Source: Actinomycetota bacterium (GTDB taxonomy: Bacteria; Actinomycetota; Actinomycetes; Propionibacteriales; Nocardioidaceae). Taken from it: DNA of 64,000 nt. This document shows positions 63,902 to 64,000 of the stretch, piece by piece; the first letter of the stretch is position 1; every line of letters starts with the position of its first letter. The translations under genes were made by a program, and so were the position numbers. The notes below the pieces were generated by a model. That model did no database searches. It saw nothing but the letters and a program-made list of their open reading frames with translations, and had not been told where the DNA came from. The DNA lies in the NCBI GenBank assembly GCA_009701885.1, contig WLJH01000001.1:230271-294270 (forward strand). Reading direction: 5' to 3'.

Positions 63902-64000
63902 TCAGGCAGTGAGTGCTGGCAGTTGGTCGGCTCCGATCTCGGTGTCGGTGGTGGGGACGGGGTTGACGCGGCAGCGGGCGAGGACTTCGAGTCCGAGGTA
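63902..64000 (-). mobile_element. 3' end of a gene, probably a transposase, running off the window
   Basis: The minus strand is open from base 64000 to a stop at 63902-63904, giving YLGLEVLARCRVNPVPTTDT, EIGADQLPALTA. The frame is coding-like, and it starts directly behind the breakpoint in the acetyltransferase gene, with only 40 bases of non-coding DNA between, as expected for an insertion-sequence end. The transposase family cannot be told from 32 residues. Confidence 0.45.

Overview
The window is high-GC actinobacterial chromosome. It carries a complete Pup-proteasome locus (Mpa, Dop, Pup, PrcB, PrcA, PafA, PafB, PafC), the TatA/TatC pair, HelY, separate Lnt and Ppm proteins and RbpA. The order metH ... 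RecB-like, TrmI, Mpa, Dop, Pup, PrcBA, PafA, PafBC, TatAC, HelY, 5'-3' exonuclease ... Lnt/Ppm, RbpA matches the Rv2124c to Rv2050 stretch of Mycobacterium tuberculosis. The extra FKBP lipoprotein, the split Lnt and Ppm genes and the overall gene style point to a Nocardioides-like member of the Propionibacteriales. That placement is an inference. No rRNA, tRNA or CRISPR array was recognised.

Layout. 1-6.8 kb: 3' part of metH, a HAD phosphatase, a secreted protein and a NarL-type two-component system. 6.8-12.6 kb: RecB-like nuclease, M50/CBS membrane protease, TrmI, Mpa and a methyltransferase. 12.6-23.3 kb: Pup conjugation and proteasome core, FKBP lipoprotein, WYL regulators PafBC, Tat translocase and a lipid kinase. 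23.3-35.3 kb: HelY, 5'-3' exonuclease, Lrp regulator, lysine 2,3-aminomutase, antiporter and F420/SDR/FAD oxidoreductases. 35.3-39.7 kb: a tightly overlapping minus-strand operon (enoyl-CoA hydratase, acyl-CoA synthetase, amidohydrolase, acetyltransferase). 40.2-43.5 kb: Lnt, Ppm, FxsA and RbpA, with a SigR-type promoter for rbpA. 43.6-57.8 kb: MFS transporter, GDPD, an XRE-MurA fusion, alcohol dehydrogenase, PhoD-like phosphatase, hydrolase, GAF kinase, aldo/keto reductase, family 2 glycosyltransferase, Nei-type glycosylase and CHRD protein.

At about 57.8 kb the conserved backbone gives way to an accessory region. Its left edge carries a near-perfect actinobacterial dif site (57964-57991) for XerC/XerD, flanked by hairpins and a direct repeat. 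To its right lie a coiled-coil membrane protein and a run of small minus-strand genes that overlap at ATGA-type junctions, including two neighbours with a DUF2384-like C-terminal pattern. The window ends in an acetyltransferase gene cut by the end of an apparent insertion sequence. The dif site may be the chromosomal replication-terminus site, the attachment point of a Xer-exploiting mobile element, or both.

Many genes start exactly 6-7 bases after a TANNNT hexamer, the pattern of leaderless actinobacterial transcripts. I used it to choose starts for trmI, dop, pup, pafA, helY, lnt, ppm, the lrp-type gene and others.
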